The notes: a model not told the origin generated them from the letters alone. Positions 45,417 to 54,651 are shown, numbered from the stretch's first letter. The stretch: 64,000 nt of DNA from Nocardioides sp. Root140 (GCF_001426745.1 NZ_LMFI01000012.1:181907-245906); one strand, 5' to 3'. Program-made: numbers and translations.

Positions 45417-46729
45417 CCAGTGGCGATCTCTGGCTGCTGGGTTCAGCAGCCGTCCTCGTTCTCCTCGCCGGTCTCCTCTCGGCCGCCGACGCCGCACTGT
45501 CCAGCTTCTCGCGCGCCCGCGCCGAGGAGATAGCCGCTGAGGGCAAGGCCGGTGCCAAACGGGTGCTGGCGATCCTCGACGACCCGGCCCGCTACCTGAA
45601 CACCACGCTGCTGCTGCGCATCCTGTGCGAGGTCTCGGCGATCGTGCTCGTCACCCGGCTGGTCTCGGGCAGCGTCGATGCGTCGTGGGCCAGGATCCTG
45701 ATCTCGATCGGCATCATGCTGGTCGTCTCGTTCGTCGCGATCGGGGTCGCGCCGCGCACTCTCGGCCGCCAGCACGCGATCACCGTCGCCCTGCTCTGCG
45801 CCGCGCCGATCCAGTGGGTCACCCGCATCCTCGGCCCGATCCCGCAGCTGCTGATCCTGATCGGCAACGCGCTCACGCCCGGCAAGGGGTTCAGCGACGG
45901 ACCGTTCTCGACGGAGACCGAGCTGCGTGAGCTGGTCGACATGGCCGAGGCCTCCAGCGTCATCGAGGACGGCGAGCGCAAGATGATCCACTCCGTCTTC
46001 GAGCTCGGTGACACGACTGTCCGCGAGGTGATGGTGCCCCGCAACGACGTGCTGTACGTCGACCGCAACAAGAACCTGCGCCAGACGATGTCGCTGTTCC
46101 TGCGCAGCGGCTACTCCCGCATGCCGGTCGTGGGGGAGAACCTCGACGACATCGTCGGCTTCGCCTATCTCAAGGACGTCAGCAAGCGGGTCTTCGACAA
46201 CGCTGACGCAGAGACCACCGAGCGCATCGACCAGCACCTGCGCCCGGTGCACTGGGTGCCCGACAGCAAACCGGCGGACGACGTGCTCTCCGAGATGCAG
46301 GCCCGCCGCCAGCACATCGCCGTGGTCGTCGACGAGTACGGCGGCACGGCCGGCATCGTCACCATCGAGGACGTCCTCGAGGAGATCGTCGGCGAGATCA
46401 CCGACGAGTACGACGAGGGCGAGATCCAGATCGAGGTGTTCGAGGACGGCAGCACCCGTGTCTCCTCGCGCTACCCGGTCGACGACCTCGACGAGCTGTT
46501 CCCCGGCTACGTGCAGGTCGAGGAGGACGTCGACTCGGTCGGTGGTCTGATGGCCAAGGAGCTCGGCCGGGTCCCGATCCCGGGTTCGGTCGTCGAGTCG
46601 CACGGCCTGCGCTTCGAGGCCGAGGAGTCGGCCGGCAGGCGCAACCGCATCGGCACGGTGCTGATCAGCAAGGCCGAACCACCGCCCGGGAGGGCCGACG
46701 CCGACGACTACGCTGAGCCGCATGCCTGA
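45413..46729 (+). CDS. CorC/HlyC-family CNNM transporter-like protein
   Basis: The 438-aa membrane protein has a CNNM (DUF21) domain of four helices (residues 1-180), paired CBS domains (VMVPRNDVLYVDRNKNLRQ, VVVDEYGGTAGIVTIEDVLE) and a C-terminal CorC-HlyC domain. Such proteins act in Mg2+/Co2+ efflux; the name hemolysin is historical. Translationally coupled to ybeY; overlaps the next gene by 8 nt. Confidence 0.93.
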   Translation: MTSGDLWLLGSAAVLVLLAGLLSAADAALSSFSRARAEEIAAEGKAGAKRVLAILDDPARYLNTTLLLRILCEVSAIVLVTRLVSGSVDASWARILISIGIMLVVSFVAIGVAPRTLGRQHAITVALLCAAPIQWVTRILGPIPQLLILIGNALTPGKGFSDGPFSTETELRELVDMAEASSVIEDGERKMIHSVFELGDTTVREVMVPRNDVLYVDRNKNLRQTMSLFLRSGYSRMPVVGENLDDIVGFAYLKDVSKRVFDNADAETTERIDQHLRPVHWVPDSKPADDVLSEMQARRQHIAVVVDEYGGTAGIVTIEDVLEEIVGEITDEYDEGEIQIEVFEDGSTRVSSRYPVDDLDELFPGYVQVEEDVDSVGGLMAKELGRVPIPGSVVESHGLRFEAEESAGRRNRIGTVLISKAEPPPGRADADDYAEPHA

Positions 46730-47036
46730 CCTCGCCCCCGAAGACGCCAAGCTCGTCACCCTGGCCCGCGCCACGCGCGCCCGCACCCGCGCCACGGAAG
46801 GCGCCGCCGTGCGCGACACCGACGGACGCACCTACGCCGCCGGCTCGGTCGACCTCCCGTCGCTCAAGCTCTCCGCGATCCAGGTGTGCGTGGCGATGGC
46901 CTCCTCGTCGGGATCGGCCGGCCTCGAGGCCGTCGTACTCATGCGGGACGGTGGTGCCGACGGTCCCGCCTCCGCGGCCGATCTCGCGGTGGTCGAGGAG
47001 TTCGCCGGCCCCGGCGTCCCCCTCCACCTCGTCTGA
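46722..47036 (+). CDS. Degenerate cytidine deaminase-like protein
   Basis: The 104-aa protein sits between corC and era, where actinobacteria often have a protein annotated as cytidine deaminase. It keeps the fold pattern (AKLVTLARATRARTRATEGA, VRDTDGRTYAAGSVDLPSLK) but lacks the zinc ligands: no HAE or CAE motif, and no PCxxC. It is therefore unlikely to be a working deaminase; a binding or structural role is possible. Confidence 0.75.
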   Translation: MPDLAPEDAKLVTLARATRARTRATEGAAVRDTDGRTYAAGSVDLPSLKLSAIQVCVAMASSSGSAGLEAVVLMRDGGADGPASAADLAVVEEFAGPGVPLHLV

Positions 47037-47043
47037 TCCCTCC

Positions 47044-47159
47044 GATACTCCCTGACGTTCCGGTCCACTTCCGGGGATACTCCCTGACGTTTCGGCCCTG
47101 CCGAGGGCCGAAACGTCAGGGAGTATCGGGCTTGGAGGGCCCGAACGTCAGGGAGTATC
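47044..47159. repeat. 116-nt nested palindrome built of four repeat units
   Basis: Inner arms 47076-47099 and 47104-47127 are 24-bp perfect complements (GATACTCCCTGACGTTTC...) with a GCCG loop. Outer arms 47044-47060 and 47143-47159 carry the same 17-bp core. All four share one centre (47101.5). The 171-bp gap otherwise holds only the start region of the next gene. Confidence 0.9.
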
Positions 47160-47207
47160 GGGAATACCCCTTGGTGAGTGCAAGCAGTGAGGCGCTACCG
47201 TGTTCCT

Positions 47208-48587
47208 GTGACCATCGTGCGTGGGTGGGAGAACCACCGGGAGGCCGTGGAACGTCTGCTGGCGTCGTACGCCGCGATTCCTGAGCGCGCCCCCGTGCGG
47301 CTCGCGAAGAGCACCTCGAACCTGTTCCGGCCCCGCTCCAGCACCAGCGTGCCGGGCCTCGACGTGTCCGGGCTCGACGGCGTGATAGAGGTCGACGTCG
47401 CCAACCGCACCGCCGACGTGCAGGGCATGTGCACCTACGAGCACCTCGTCGAGGCGACCCTGCCGCACGGCCTGATCCCGCTCGTCGTGCCGCAGCTGCG
47501 CACGATCACGCTCGGTGGAGCGGTCACCGGCCTGGGCATCGAGGCGACCAGCTTCCGCAATGGCCTGCCCCACGAGTCGGTCGTCGAGATGGACCTCCTC
47601 ACCGGTGACGCCGAGGTGATCACCGCGCGCACCGACAACGAGCACGCCGACCTCTTCGCCACTTTCCCCAACTCCTACGGCTCGCTCGGCTACGCCGTCC
47701 GGCTGAAGATCGAGCTCGAGGAGGTGCCCGGGTTCGTCGCACTCCGCCACGTCCGCTTCGACGACGCGGCCCAGCTGGGCAAGGCGATCGAGACCATCGT
47801 CGAGTCCGGCGAGTGGGAGGGCGAGAGCGTCGACGGACTCGACGGCGTGGCCTTCGAACCGGGCGAGCTCTACCTGACCCTGGCCCGGTGGAGCGATGCC
47901 GCGACCGGCGAACCGAGCGACTACACGGGCAGTGGCATCTACTACCGCTCCATCCAGCAGCGGCAGCGTGACGTGCTGACCATGAACGACTACCTCTGGC
48001 GCTGGGACACCGACTGGTTCTGGTGCTCGGGCGCGTTCGGGCTGCACAACCCGCGGATCCGCCGGCTCTGGCCGCGCCGTTGGCGGCGCTCCGACGTCTA
48101 CCACAAGCTGGTCGGCCTCGACCGCCGCTTCGGCATCGCCGACCGCCTCGACCGCCGGGCCGGACGGCCCCGTCGCGAACGCGTCATCCAGGACGTCGAG
48201 GTCCCCGTCGACCGGCTGCCCGACTTCCTCCACTGGTTCGACGAGGCCGTCGGCATGCGCCCCGTGTGGCTGTGTCCGCTGCGGTTGCGTGGTGCCGGCA
48301 CCCGCTGGCCGTCGTACCCGCTCGAGCCCGGCACGACCTACGTCAACGCCGGATTCTGGGGCACCGTGCATGTCGGCGACGACGCCGACGACGCTCCCCG
48401 GAACCGCGCCATCGAGGCGAAGGTGCACGAGCTCGGCGGGCACAAGTCGCTCTACTCCGAGGCGTTCTACGACCGAGCCACCTTCGACCGGCTCTACGAC
48501 GGCGCCAACCTGGCCGCCGTGAAACAGCGTTACGACCCACACGACCGACTCACCTCTCTCTATGACAAGGCGGTGCAACGCCAGTGA
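47208..48587 (+). CDS. tmsA: FAD-binding oxidoreductase, TmsA/BfaA-like
   Basis: The 459-aa protein has a PCMH-type FAD domain (NRTADVQGMCTYEHLVEATL, LGGAVTGLGIEATSFRNGL) and resembles delta-24 sterol reductase-type flavoproteins. It is coupled to a cyclopropane-synthase-type methyltransferase (4-nt overlap). That pair is the tmsA-tmsB (bfaA-bfaB) system, in which TmsB adds a methylene group to oleoyl phospholipids and TmsA reduces it with NADPH to 10-methylstearate (tuberculostearate). GTG 47208 is the best start; GTG 47178 is in frame. Confidence 0.8.
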   Translation: MTIVRGWENHREAVERLLASYAAIPERAPVRLAKSTSNLFRPRSSTSVPGLDVSGLDGVIEVDVANRTADVQGMCTYEHLVEATLPHGLIPLVVPQLRTITLGGAVTGLGIEATSFRNGLPHESVVEMDLLTGDAEVITARTDNEHADLFATFPNSYGSLGYAVRLKIELEEVPGFVALRHVRFDDAAQLGKAIETIVESGEWEGESVDGLDGVAFEPGELYLTLARWSDAATGEPSDYTGSGIYYRSIQQRQRDVLTMNDYLWRWDTDWFWCSGAFGLHNPRIRRLWPRRWRRSDVYHKLVGLDRRFGIADRLDRRAGRPRRERVIQDVEVPVDRLPDFLHWFDEAVGMRPVWLCPLRLRGAGTRWPSYPLEPGTTYVNAGFWGTVHVGDDADDAPRNRAIEAKVHELGGHKSLYSEAFYDRATFDRLYDGANLAAVKQRYDPHDRLTSLYDKAVQRQ

Positions 48588-49867
48588 GCATGACCGACTC
48601 CGTGACCATCGGGCAGGCCATCGATTCCCTTCTCCACGACGGTTCCCCGGTGCGCTTCAGTGCGTACGACGGCAGCGTCGCCGGACCACCTGACGCGAAG
48701 ATCGAGCTGCATCTCAAGAACGAGCGCGGGCTCTCCTACATCATGACCGCGCCCGGCGACCTCGGCATGGCCCGCGCCTACGTGATGGGCGACCTCGAGC
48801 TCCGCGGAGTGCATCCGGGCGACCCCTACGAGGCGATGGCGCTGCTGGTCAACCACCTGAAGTTCCGCCGACCCAGCGTCAGCGAGGCGCTGCGTCTGGT
48901 GCGCGGACTGGGCATCGACAAGCTGAGGCCGCCGCCGGTGCCGCCGCAGGAGCACCTGCCGCGCTGGCGTCGCGCCTTCGAGGGCCTGCGCCACTCGATG
49001 AACCGTGACGCCGAGGTGATCAAGCACCACTACGACGTCTCGAACCGGTTCTACGAGATGGTGCTCGGTCCGTCGATGACCTACACCTGCGCACTCTTCG
49101 AGACCCCCGAGGCGACCCTCGAGGAGGCCCAGGCCGCGAAGTACGACCTGATCTGCCGCAAGCTCAACCTCCAACCCGGTCAACGCCTGCTCGACGTGGG
49201 CTGTGGCTGGGGAGGCATGGTGCGCCACGCCGCACGCGAGTACGGCGTCAAGGCGCTCGGCGTGACCCTCTCGCTCGAACAGGCCCAGTGGGCCAAGGAG
49301 GCCATCGATCGTGAAGGGCTCGGTGACCTGGCCGAGGTGCGACACCTCGACTACCGCGAGGTCATGGAGACCGGTTTCGACGCGGTCAGCTCGATCGGCC
49401 TGACCGAGCACATCGGGGTGAGGAACTACCCGTCGTACTTCACCTTCCTGCGCGAGAAGCTGCGCCCGGGCGGGCGACTGCTCAACCACAGCATCACGCG
49501 CCCGCACAACCGGCCGACCGAGACCGGGGCGTTCATCGACCGCTACGTCTTCCCCGACGGCGAGCTGATCGGCTCGGGCACGATCGTGGCCGCCGCCCAG
49601 GACGCCGGACTCGAGGTCCAGCACACCGAGAACATCCGCGAGCACTACGCGCTGACCCTCGCCGGATGGTGCCGGAACCTCGAGGCCAACTGGGACGAGT
49701 GCGTCGCCGAGGTCGGCGAGGGCACGGCCCGGGTGTGGGGCATCTACATGGCCGGTTCGCGGATCGGGTTCGAGCGCGACGAGATCGAGCTGCACCACGT
49801 GCTCGCCACCCGCAACGACGAACGCGGCGCAAGCGGCTTCCCGCTGCGTCCCGACTGGATCGCCTGA
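48584..49867 (+). CDS. tmsB: SAM-dependent fatty acyl methyltransferase, TmsB/BfaB-like
   Basis: The 427-aa enzyme has a cyclopropane-fatty-acid-synthase domain: SAM motif LLDVGCGWGGMVRHAAREYG at about residue 205, YTCALFETPEATLEEAQ, and LTEHIGVRNYPSYF. An N-terminal region of about 140 residues (VRFSAYDGSVAGPPDAKIEL) is shared with CFA synthases. Adjacency to the flavoprotein gene argues for 10-methylene rather than cyclopropane formation. 10-Methyl fatty acids are common in Nocardioides. Confidence 0.85.
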   Translation: MSMTDSVTIGQAIDSLLHDGSPVRFSAYDGSVAGPPDAKIELHLKNERGLSYIMTAPGDLGMARAYVMGDLELRGVHPGDPYEAMALLVNHLKFRRPSVSEALRLVRGLGIDKLRPPPVPPQEHLPRWRRAFEGLRHSMNRDAEVIKHHYDVSNRFYEMVLGPSMTYTCALFETPEATLEEAQAAKYDLICRKLNLQPGQRLLDVGCGWGGMVRHAAREYGVKALGVTLSLEQAQWAKEAIDREGLGDLAEVRHLDYREVMETGFDAVSSIGLTEHIGVRNYPSYFTFLREKLRPGGRLLNHSITRPHNRPTETGAFIDRYVFPDGELIGSGTIVAAAQDAGLEVQHTENIREHYALTLAGWCRNLEANWDECVAEVGEGTARVWGIYMAGSRIGFERDEIELHHVLATRNDERGASGFPLRPDWIA

Positions 49868-49893
49868 ACCAGGCACGAGGGCCGTGCCGCGGG

Positions 49894-50652
49894 TCAGGCG
49901 ATGCCGACCTGCGGCACGGCGTCCAGGAGCGCCCGTTCGACGTCCCGGGGGTGGGCCGCGACCCTGCGCACGTGCGGCACGTCGTCCAGGGCCGGAAGAC
50001 CGTCGCCGACCACCACGGCACGCCGGGCAGAGCGCAGCATCGCGAGGTCGTTGAGGTCGTTGCCCACGGCCAGGTCGGCGGCCCCGGTCGACGAGAGGCC
50101 CGCAACCGCCACGGACTTGTCGACGCCCGCCGCGACGACGTCCATGTCGCCGGTCGCGTGCGGCAGGGTGACGACTCCGGGCAGTCCGGCCGCAGCGAGC
50201 ATCCCGCGTCGTGACTCCTCGATGCTGACCTTGAGCACGCCGTCCAGGGGTGGCCGCTGACCGGGGGCCATGAGTCGTCGCGCACGGTCTCCGAACCACG
50301 GCAGCGCCGTCGCGTCGCGGGCCACGAAGTGGTCGCCGTACTCCGCGCACCAGCCGACCCCGGCCCGGTCCAACCGCTCCAGCAGCCGGCCCACCGACGT
50401 GGCGGGCAGGGCACGGACGGTCGCCGGCAGGCCCCCCGGCGGCAGGTGCAGGGCCCCGTTGCAGCAGACCAGGTCGATCCGCTGCGCCAGGCGCCCGAAC
50501 CAGTCCCGCAGGCACCGCGGGGAACGGGCAGTGGCCAGCACCAGCCTGACGTCCGGCCGCTCCGCGAAGTCCTCGAGTACGTCGACCAGAGGCTGGGCCG
50601 GGCACGTTCCGTCGAAGGTCAGGGTGCCGTCGAGGTCGCAGGCGATCAGCAT
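49894..50652 (-). CDS. HAD-superfamily hydrolase (Cof-like)
   Basis: The 252-aa phosphatase has motif I DLDGTLTFDG at residue 6, motif II LATARSP, a C2-type cap with CCNGALHLPPGG, and motif IV VGNDLNDLAMLR. This is the Cof/SPP branch that dephosphorylates sugars or cofactors. It overlaps the upstream MFS gene by 7 nt, so a link with a transported substrate is possible. Confidence 0.88.
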   Translation of the reverse strand: MLIACDLDGTLTFDGTCPAQPLVDVLEDFAERPDVRLVLATARSPRCLRDWFGRLAQRIDLVCCNGALHLPPGGLPATVRALPATSVGRLLERLDRAGVGWCAEYGDHFVARDATALPWFGDRARRLMAPGQRPPLDGVLKVSIEESRRGMLAAAGLPGVVTLPHATGDMDVVAAGVDKSVAVAGLSSTGAADLAVGNDLNDLAMLRSARRAVVVGDGLPALDDVPHVRRVAAHPRDVERALLDAVPQVGIA

Positions 50653-52049
50653 GCGTGGGCTCCCTCCGGGGCACGCATACGGGCCGCGACCACGGCGGCG
50701 AGTCCACCGCCGACGATGAGGGCCGCGGCGACCAGGAGCCCCGGGGTGGCACTGTCCCCGTGTTCCCGAGGCACGACGTCGAGCGCGGTGACCACGGCCA
50801 GGCCGAGTGCCCCGCCGACGTTCTGGGCCGTGGTCAGCAGACCGGCGGTGGTCCCGCGCAGCGCCTCGGGCGTGGCGTCGATCGCGGCGATCGACGCGGC
50901 CGGGAAGCTGAGCGCCATGCCGATGCCGATCACGGCCATCGCGATCAGGATCCGCACCTCCGACGGACCGCGAGTGACCGTGGCGAGCAGCACCAGGCTG
51001 GTCGCGATCAGCAGCATCCCCACGGCCAGCGTCCGGCCCGGACCGTGACGACCCACGGCTGCTGCCCCGGCCCGGGAGGCGGCCGAGAAGGCCAACGGCT
51101 GGGGCAGGATCAGGAGCCCGACCTCGTAGGCGTCCATCCCGCCTCCGGCCTGCAGGTCGAGGCTCAGCACGAACATCGACGAGAGCACACCGGCGAAGAC
51201 AGCCGCCAGTCCGAGACCGGCCCCGAGCACTCGGGGGCGCCCGAAGGTGCTGCGCGGGATGCCGCCCACGCCGCCCCTGCGCACGAGCACGCCGACGAGC
51301 AGCACCAACACCCCGGCGCCGGCACCGAGCGGCCCGACGGTGAGGCTGCCGACCCCGCTGACCAGGCTGAGCGCCAGGCCCAGGGCCACGGTGAGGAGCA
51401 GCGCTCCCGGCAGGTCCAACCGGCCGCTGCGGTGAGCCACCGAGGGCGGGATCCGCCACGTCGCGGCCAGGACCAGCAACACGATCGGCACGAGCACCAG
51501 GAAGCTCGAGCGCCAGCCCAGCGCCGTGACCAGTGCACCCGGCACCACCAGCCCGGTCGAGAACCCGACCGCACCCATGGCGCCGTACGCCGTCACGGCG
51601 CGGTTCCTGGCGGGGCCCTCGGGAAGGCCCGCGGTGATCAGGGCGAGGGCGGCGGGGGCGCTCAACGCGGCACCGGCACCTTGGGTGAACCGACCGACCA
51701 CGAGAAAGGCGGCAGCGGGCGCGAGGGCACAGGCCAGGCTGCCGAGCCCGAAGAGGACGACGCCGAGGTGGAACAGCGTCCGGCGGTTGCTCCGGTCGAC
51801 CAGTTGACCGGCCAGGGGCAGCAGGCCGGCGTAGGAGATCAGGAAGACGCCGGCGATCAGCTGGAGCTCGACCGGGCCGGGGGCGAACTCACCTTCCACG
51901 GCGCCGATCTGCACGTTGATGGCCGACGAGCTCATGCCCTCCAGGAAGAGGGCCAGGCACACGACCAGCGTGCGGGTCCGGGGCAGCGCGCGGAGCTGGG
52001 CGGCTCGGTCATCGGTTTCCAGTGGCATTGCAGCAGCGTGCCGGGGCAT
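50646..52049 (-). CDS. MFS transporter, DHA2-like
   Basis: The 467-aa protein has about 14 hydrophobic helices; motif A appears as GQLVDRSNRRTLFHLG after helix 2 and the drug-export motif C region as AYGAMGAVGFSTGLVVPGAL. Such proteins export drugs or metabolites by proton antiport. The start is ATG 52049 (ATG 52028 is possible). No regulator is adjacent. The 234-bp gap upstream (52050-52283) shows no convincing gene or remnant. Confidence 0.88.
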   Translation of the reverse strand: MPRHAAAMPLETDDRAAQLRALPRTRTLVVCLALFLEGMSSSAINVQIGAVEGEFAPGPVELQLIAGVFLISYAGLLPLAGQLVDRSNRRTLFHLGVVLFGLGSLACALAPAAAFLVVGRFTQGAGAALSAPAALALITAGLPEGPARNRAVTAYGAMGAVGFSTGLVVPGALVTALGWRSSFLVLVPIVLLVLAATWRIPPSVAHRSGRLDLPGALLLTVALGLALSLVSGVGSLTVGPLGAGAGVLVLLVGVLVRRGGVGGIPRSTFGRPRVLGAGLGLAAVFAGVLSSMFVLSLDLQAGGGMDAYEVGLLILPQPLAFSAASRAGAAAVGRHGPGRTLAVGMLLIATSLVLLATVTRGPSEVRILIAMAVIGIGMALSFPAASIAAIDATPEALRGTTAGLLTTAQNVGGALGLAVVTALDVVPREHGDSATPGLLVAAALIVGGGLAAVVAARMRAPEGAHAC

Positions 52050-52271
52050 GCTTGCACGAGGCTTTCATCGCGATGTCCTCGTCGCTGCGACTGGTTGCGC
52101 TGTCCCGTGGGGGAGGGCCACCTGCTCGCCGACGCAATCCTCGGCCCGGGTCAGGTCGAGGCAGTGAGCGACCCCGAGGCCGCGATGCTGGTGCGCCTCG
52201 GACAGGACGGTGCCGGTGGGCTCCTGGCTCGCGCCCCGGCAGCGGATGCGCGCGGCCCGGGCACGGGCGAC

Positions 52272-52277
52272 TAACCT
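52272..52277 (+). promoter_or_regulatory. -10 box TAACCT for leaderless siderophore-interacting protein gene
   Basis: TAACCT ends 6 nt before the GTG at 52284 and there is no ribosome binding site. CTAACCT also resembles half of an iron box, but the other half is missing. Confidence 0.45.
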
Positions 52278-52283
52278 TGTCCG

Positions 52284-53075
52284 GTGAGCACCCGAGCCGA
52301 GCAGTACGCCGCGCAGGTGCTGCGGCGTGAGGAGATCTCGCCGCACCTCGTGCGCCTCACCCTCGGCGGTGAGGGGCTGGCCCGATTCACCTCCACCGGA
52401 ATCAGCGACGAGTGGGTCGGGTTGGTCGTGCCGGGCCAGTTCCAGTCCCGCTACTACACCGTGCGGTCATGGGACGGCGTCGAGCTGGTGCTCGACGTCG
52501 TGGTCCACGACGTCGGCCTGGTCACCGAGTGGGCGATGCGCGACTGCACCGGCGAGACCGTCACGATCACCGAGGCCAAGGGCTCCTTCGCGATGCCCGA
52601 GGAGAGCCGGTGGCTCTACCTCGTGGGTGACATGACCGGGCTGCCGGCGATGGCGAGGATCGTCGAGGAGCTCGGCCCCGATGTACGAGCCCATGTGTGG
52701 GCCGAGTCCCCGGAGCGGATCGACGGCTACTTCCCGGAGGCCCTGGAGAAGTCCGGCGACCTGACCTGGCTGGAGCCGCCCGGCCCCGGGCAGAGCAACC
52801 TGGCCGCGTTCACCGAGTCGCTGCCGTGGCCCGAGGGCCCCGGATACTTCTGGATGGCGGGGGAGTCCGCCCAGATGCGGGCGATCCGCAAGCACCTCAT
52901 GCGCGAGGTGAAGCTGCCGAGCACGCAGTACGACGTGATGGGCTACTGGCGTGCGGCGCTGAAGCGCCAGCCGCGTGCGGTCGACCCCGGCCCGATCTAC
53001 CGGGCAGGCAAGGCGGCAGGCAAGAGTGATGAAGAGATCTGGGCCGACTACGACGCAGCACGGGAGACGGAATGA
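52284..53075 (+). CDS. Siderophore-interacting protein (FAD ferric reductase)
   Basis: The 263-aa flavoprotein of the SIP/ViuB family has the FAD-binding RYYTVRSWDG, a NAD(P)-binding region YLVGDMTGLPAMARI and the family C-terminus FWMAGESAQMRAIRKHL with YDVMGYWRAALKRQ. It reduces ferric siderophores in the cytosol to release iron. Era overlaps its stop by 4 nt, an unusual coupling of iron and ribosome functions. Confidence 0.92.
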   Translation: MSTRAEQYAAQVLRREEISPHLVRLTLGGEGLARFTSTGISDEWVGLVVPGQFQSRYYTVRSWDGVELVLDVVVHDVGLVTEWAMRDCTGETVTITEAKGSFAMPEESRWLYLVGDMTGLPAMARIVEELGPDVRAHVWAESPERIDGYFPEALEKSGDLTWLEPPGPGQSNLAAFTESLPWPEGPGYFWMAGESAQMRAIRKHLMREVKLPSTQYDVMGYWRAALKRQPRAVDPGPIYRAGKAAGKSDEEIWADYDAARETE

Positions 53076-54058
53076 ATGAGCACGACAAGGACTTCGACGT
53101 CAGCGGCGTGGCACCGGCCGGACCCCTGCACGGCGAACGGCCCGAGGGCTACCGCAGCGGCTTCGTCTCCTTCGTGGGTCGTCCCAACGCCGGCAAGTCG
53201 ACGCTGACCAACGCCTTGGTCGGCTCGAAGGTCGTGATCACCTCCTCGAAGCCGCAGACCACCCGCACCGTCGTGCGCGGCATCGTGCACCGTGACGACG
53301 CGCAGCTGATCCTCGTCGACACCCCCGGCCTGCACCGCCCGCGCACCCTCCTCGGCGAACGCCTCAACGACCTCGTCAAGACCACGTGGGCCGAGGTCGA
53401 CGTGGTGGCCGTGTGCTTCCCGGCGAACGAGAAGATCGGTCCCGGCGACACGTTCATCGTCAAGGAGCTCTCGAAGGTCCGGCGCAGCGTGAAGGTCGCC
53501 ATCGCGACCAAGACCGACCTGGCCACGCCCGAGCAGATCGGCGAGCACCTGCTCGCCATCCAGGCACTGGGGGAGCAGACCGGCACCGAGTGGGCCGAGA
53601 TCGTGCCGGTCTCGGCCAAGAGCGGAGACCAGGTGCAGCTGCTGGCCGACGTACTCACCGCGATGCTTCCGGAAGGCCCACCGCTCTACCCGGACGGCGA
53701 CCTGTCCGACGCGCCCGAGGAGGCGATCGTCGCCGAGCTGATCCGCGAGGCCGCGCTCGAAGGCGTGCGTGACGAGCTGCCCCACTCCATCGCGGTCGTC
53801 GTCGAGGAGATGGGCCTGCGCGAGGACCGCCCCGAGGACAAGCCTCTGCTCGAGATCCACGCATGGCTCTACGTCGAGCGTGACTCGCAGAAGGGCATCG
53901 TGATCGGCCACAAGGGGTCGCGCCTGAAGCAGGTCGGCACCGATGCCCGCATGCAGATCCAGGCCATGCTCGGCACCCCCGTGCACCTCGACCTGCGGGT
54001 CAAGGTGGCCAAGGAGTGGCAGCGCGACCCGCGCCAACTGCGCAAGCTCGGCTTCTGA
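53072..54058 (+). CDS. era: GTPase Era
   Basis: The 328-aa GTPase assists 30S assembly. G1 is GRPNAGKSTLTN, G3 DTPGLHRP, G4 TKTDL (Thr-Lys-x-Asp in place of Asn-Lys-x-Asp), and the KH domain carries VIGHKGSRLKQVGTDAR. The Thr in G4 is shared by several actinobacterial Era proteins. An N-terminal extension of about 28 residues precedes the G domain. Confidence 0.97.
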   Translation: MNEHDKDFDVSGVAPAGPLHGERPEGYRSGFVSFVGRPNAGKSTLTNALVGSKVVITSSKPQTTRTVVRGIVHRDDAQLILVDTPGLHRPRTLLGERLNDLVKTTWAEVDVVAVCFPANEKIGPGDTFIVKELSKVRRSVKVAIATKTDLATPEQIGEHLLAIQALGEQTGTEWAEIVPVSAKSGDQVQLLADVLTAMLPEGPPLYPDGDLSDAPEEAIVAELIREAALEGVRDELPHSIAVVVEEMGLREDRPEDKPLLEIHAWLYVERDSQKGIVIGHKGSRLKQVGTDARMQIQAMLGTPVHLDLRVKVAKEWQRDPRQLRKLGF

Positions 54059-54071
54059 GTCGGTGGGCCAC

Positions 54072-54632
54072 GTGAGCGAGGACAACCGGGTGGCCCGCAA
54101 CGTGGCCGAGCCGGCGAAGTCGGGGCCAGCGGGGCAGGCCAGATGGGCCGACTACCTCGACTGGGTGCGCGACGACATCGTGAACGGCGTCCTCTCCCTG
54201 TCAGCCGACGAGCAGCGCACGCCGCGAGTTCCGAGCGGATGGACCCCGATCGAGTTGCTCAGCCACTGCCTGCACATGGAGCAGCGCTGGTTCGTGTGGG
54301 GATTCCTCGGCGAACCAGTGGCCGATCCCTGGGGGGACTGGAACACCGACGAGCCGTGGGTCTCCGACGATTCCGACGAGACGCTGGCCCGGGCCAGGTG
54401 GGAGGTGGCGCCGGAGGTGACGGCAGCCGACCTGGCCGCAGGCCTGGAGCGGACAGCCGAGCGGACGCGTCGAGTGCTCCGGGACTTCGCCCCTGACGCT
54501 ATTGCCGCGCCCGGTGGCCGCTTCGCGCACGACCCTCCGACCCTGGAGTGGGTCTGCTTCCACGTGCTGGCCGAGTATGCCCGGCACGCCGGGCACCTCG
54601 ACATCGTCACGGAACTGGCACCGCGGGTTTGA
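54072..54632 (+). CDS. DinB/DUF664-type protein
   Basis: The 186-aa helical-bundle protein has candidate metal ligands in LLSHCLHMEQRWFVWGFLG and HVLAEYARHAGHLDIVTEL, the pattern of DUF664/DinB proteins, several of which are thiol (mycothiol) S-transferases. GTG 54072 is taken; GTG 54063 is in frame. It follows era by 13 nt and is probably cotranscribed. Confidence 0.85.
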   Translation: MSEDNRVARNVAEPAKSGPAGQARWADYLDWVRDDIVNGVLSLSADEQRTPRVPSGWTPIELLSHCLHMEQRWFVWGFLGEPVADPWGDWNTDEPWVSDDSDETLARARWEVAPEVTAADLAAGLERTAERTRRVLRDFAPDAIAAPGGRFAHDPPTLEWVCFHVLAEYARHAGHLDIVTELAPRV

Positions 54633-54651
54633 GTCCTCGGCTTCGCCGTGC

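Noticed and set aside
52050..52283. Possible gene or remnant between the MFS and siderophore-interacting genes
   Set aside because: Open frames exist on both strands, but none has a ribosome binding site, a family motif or convincing composition.
52261..52283. Iron box at the siderophore-interacting gene
   Set aside because: CTAACCT matches half of the consensus, but the left half does not match; the hexamer TAACCT is better explained as a -10 box.
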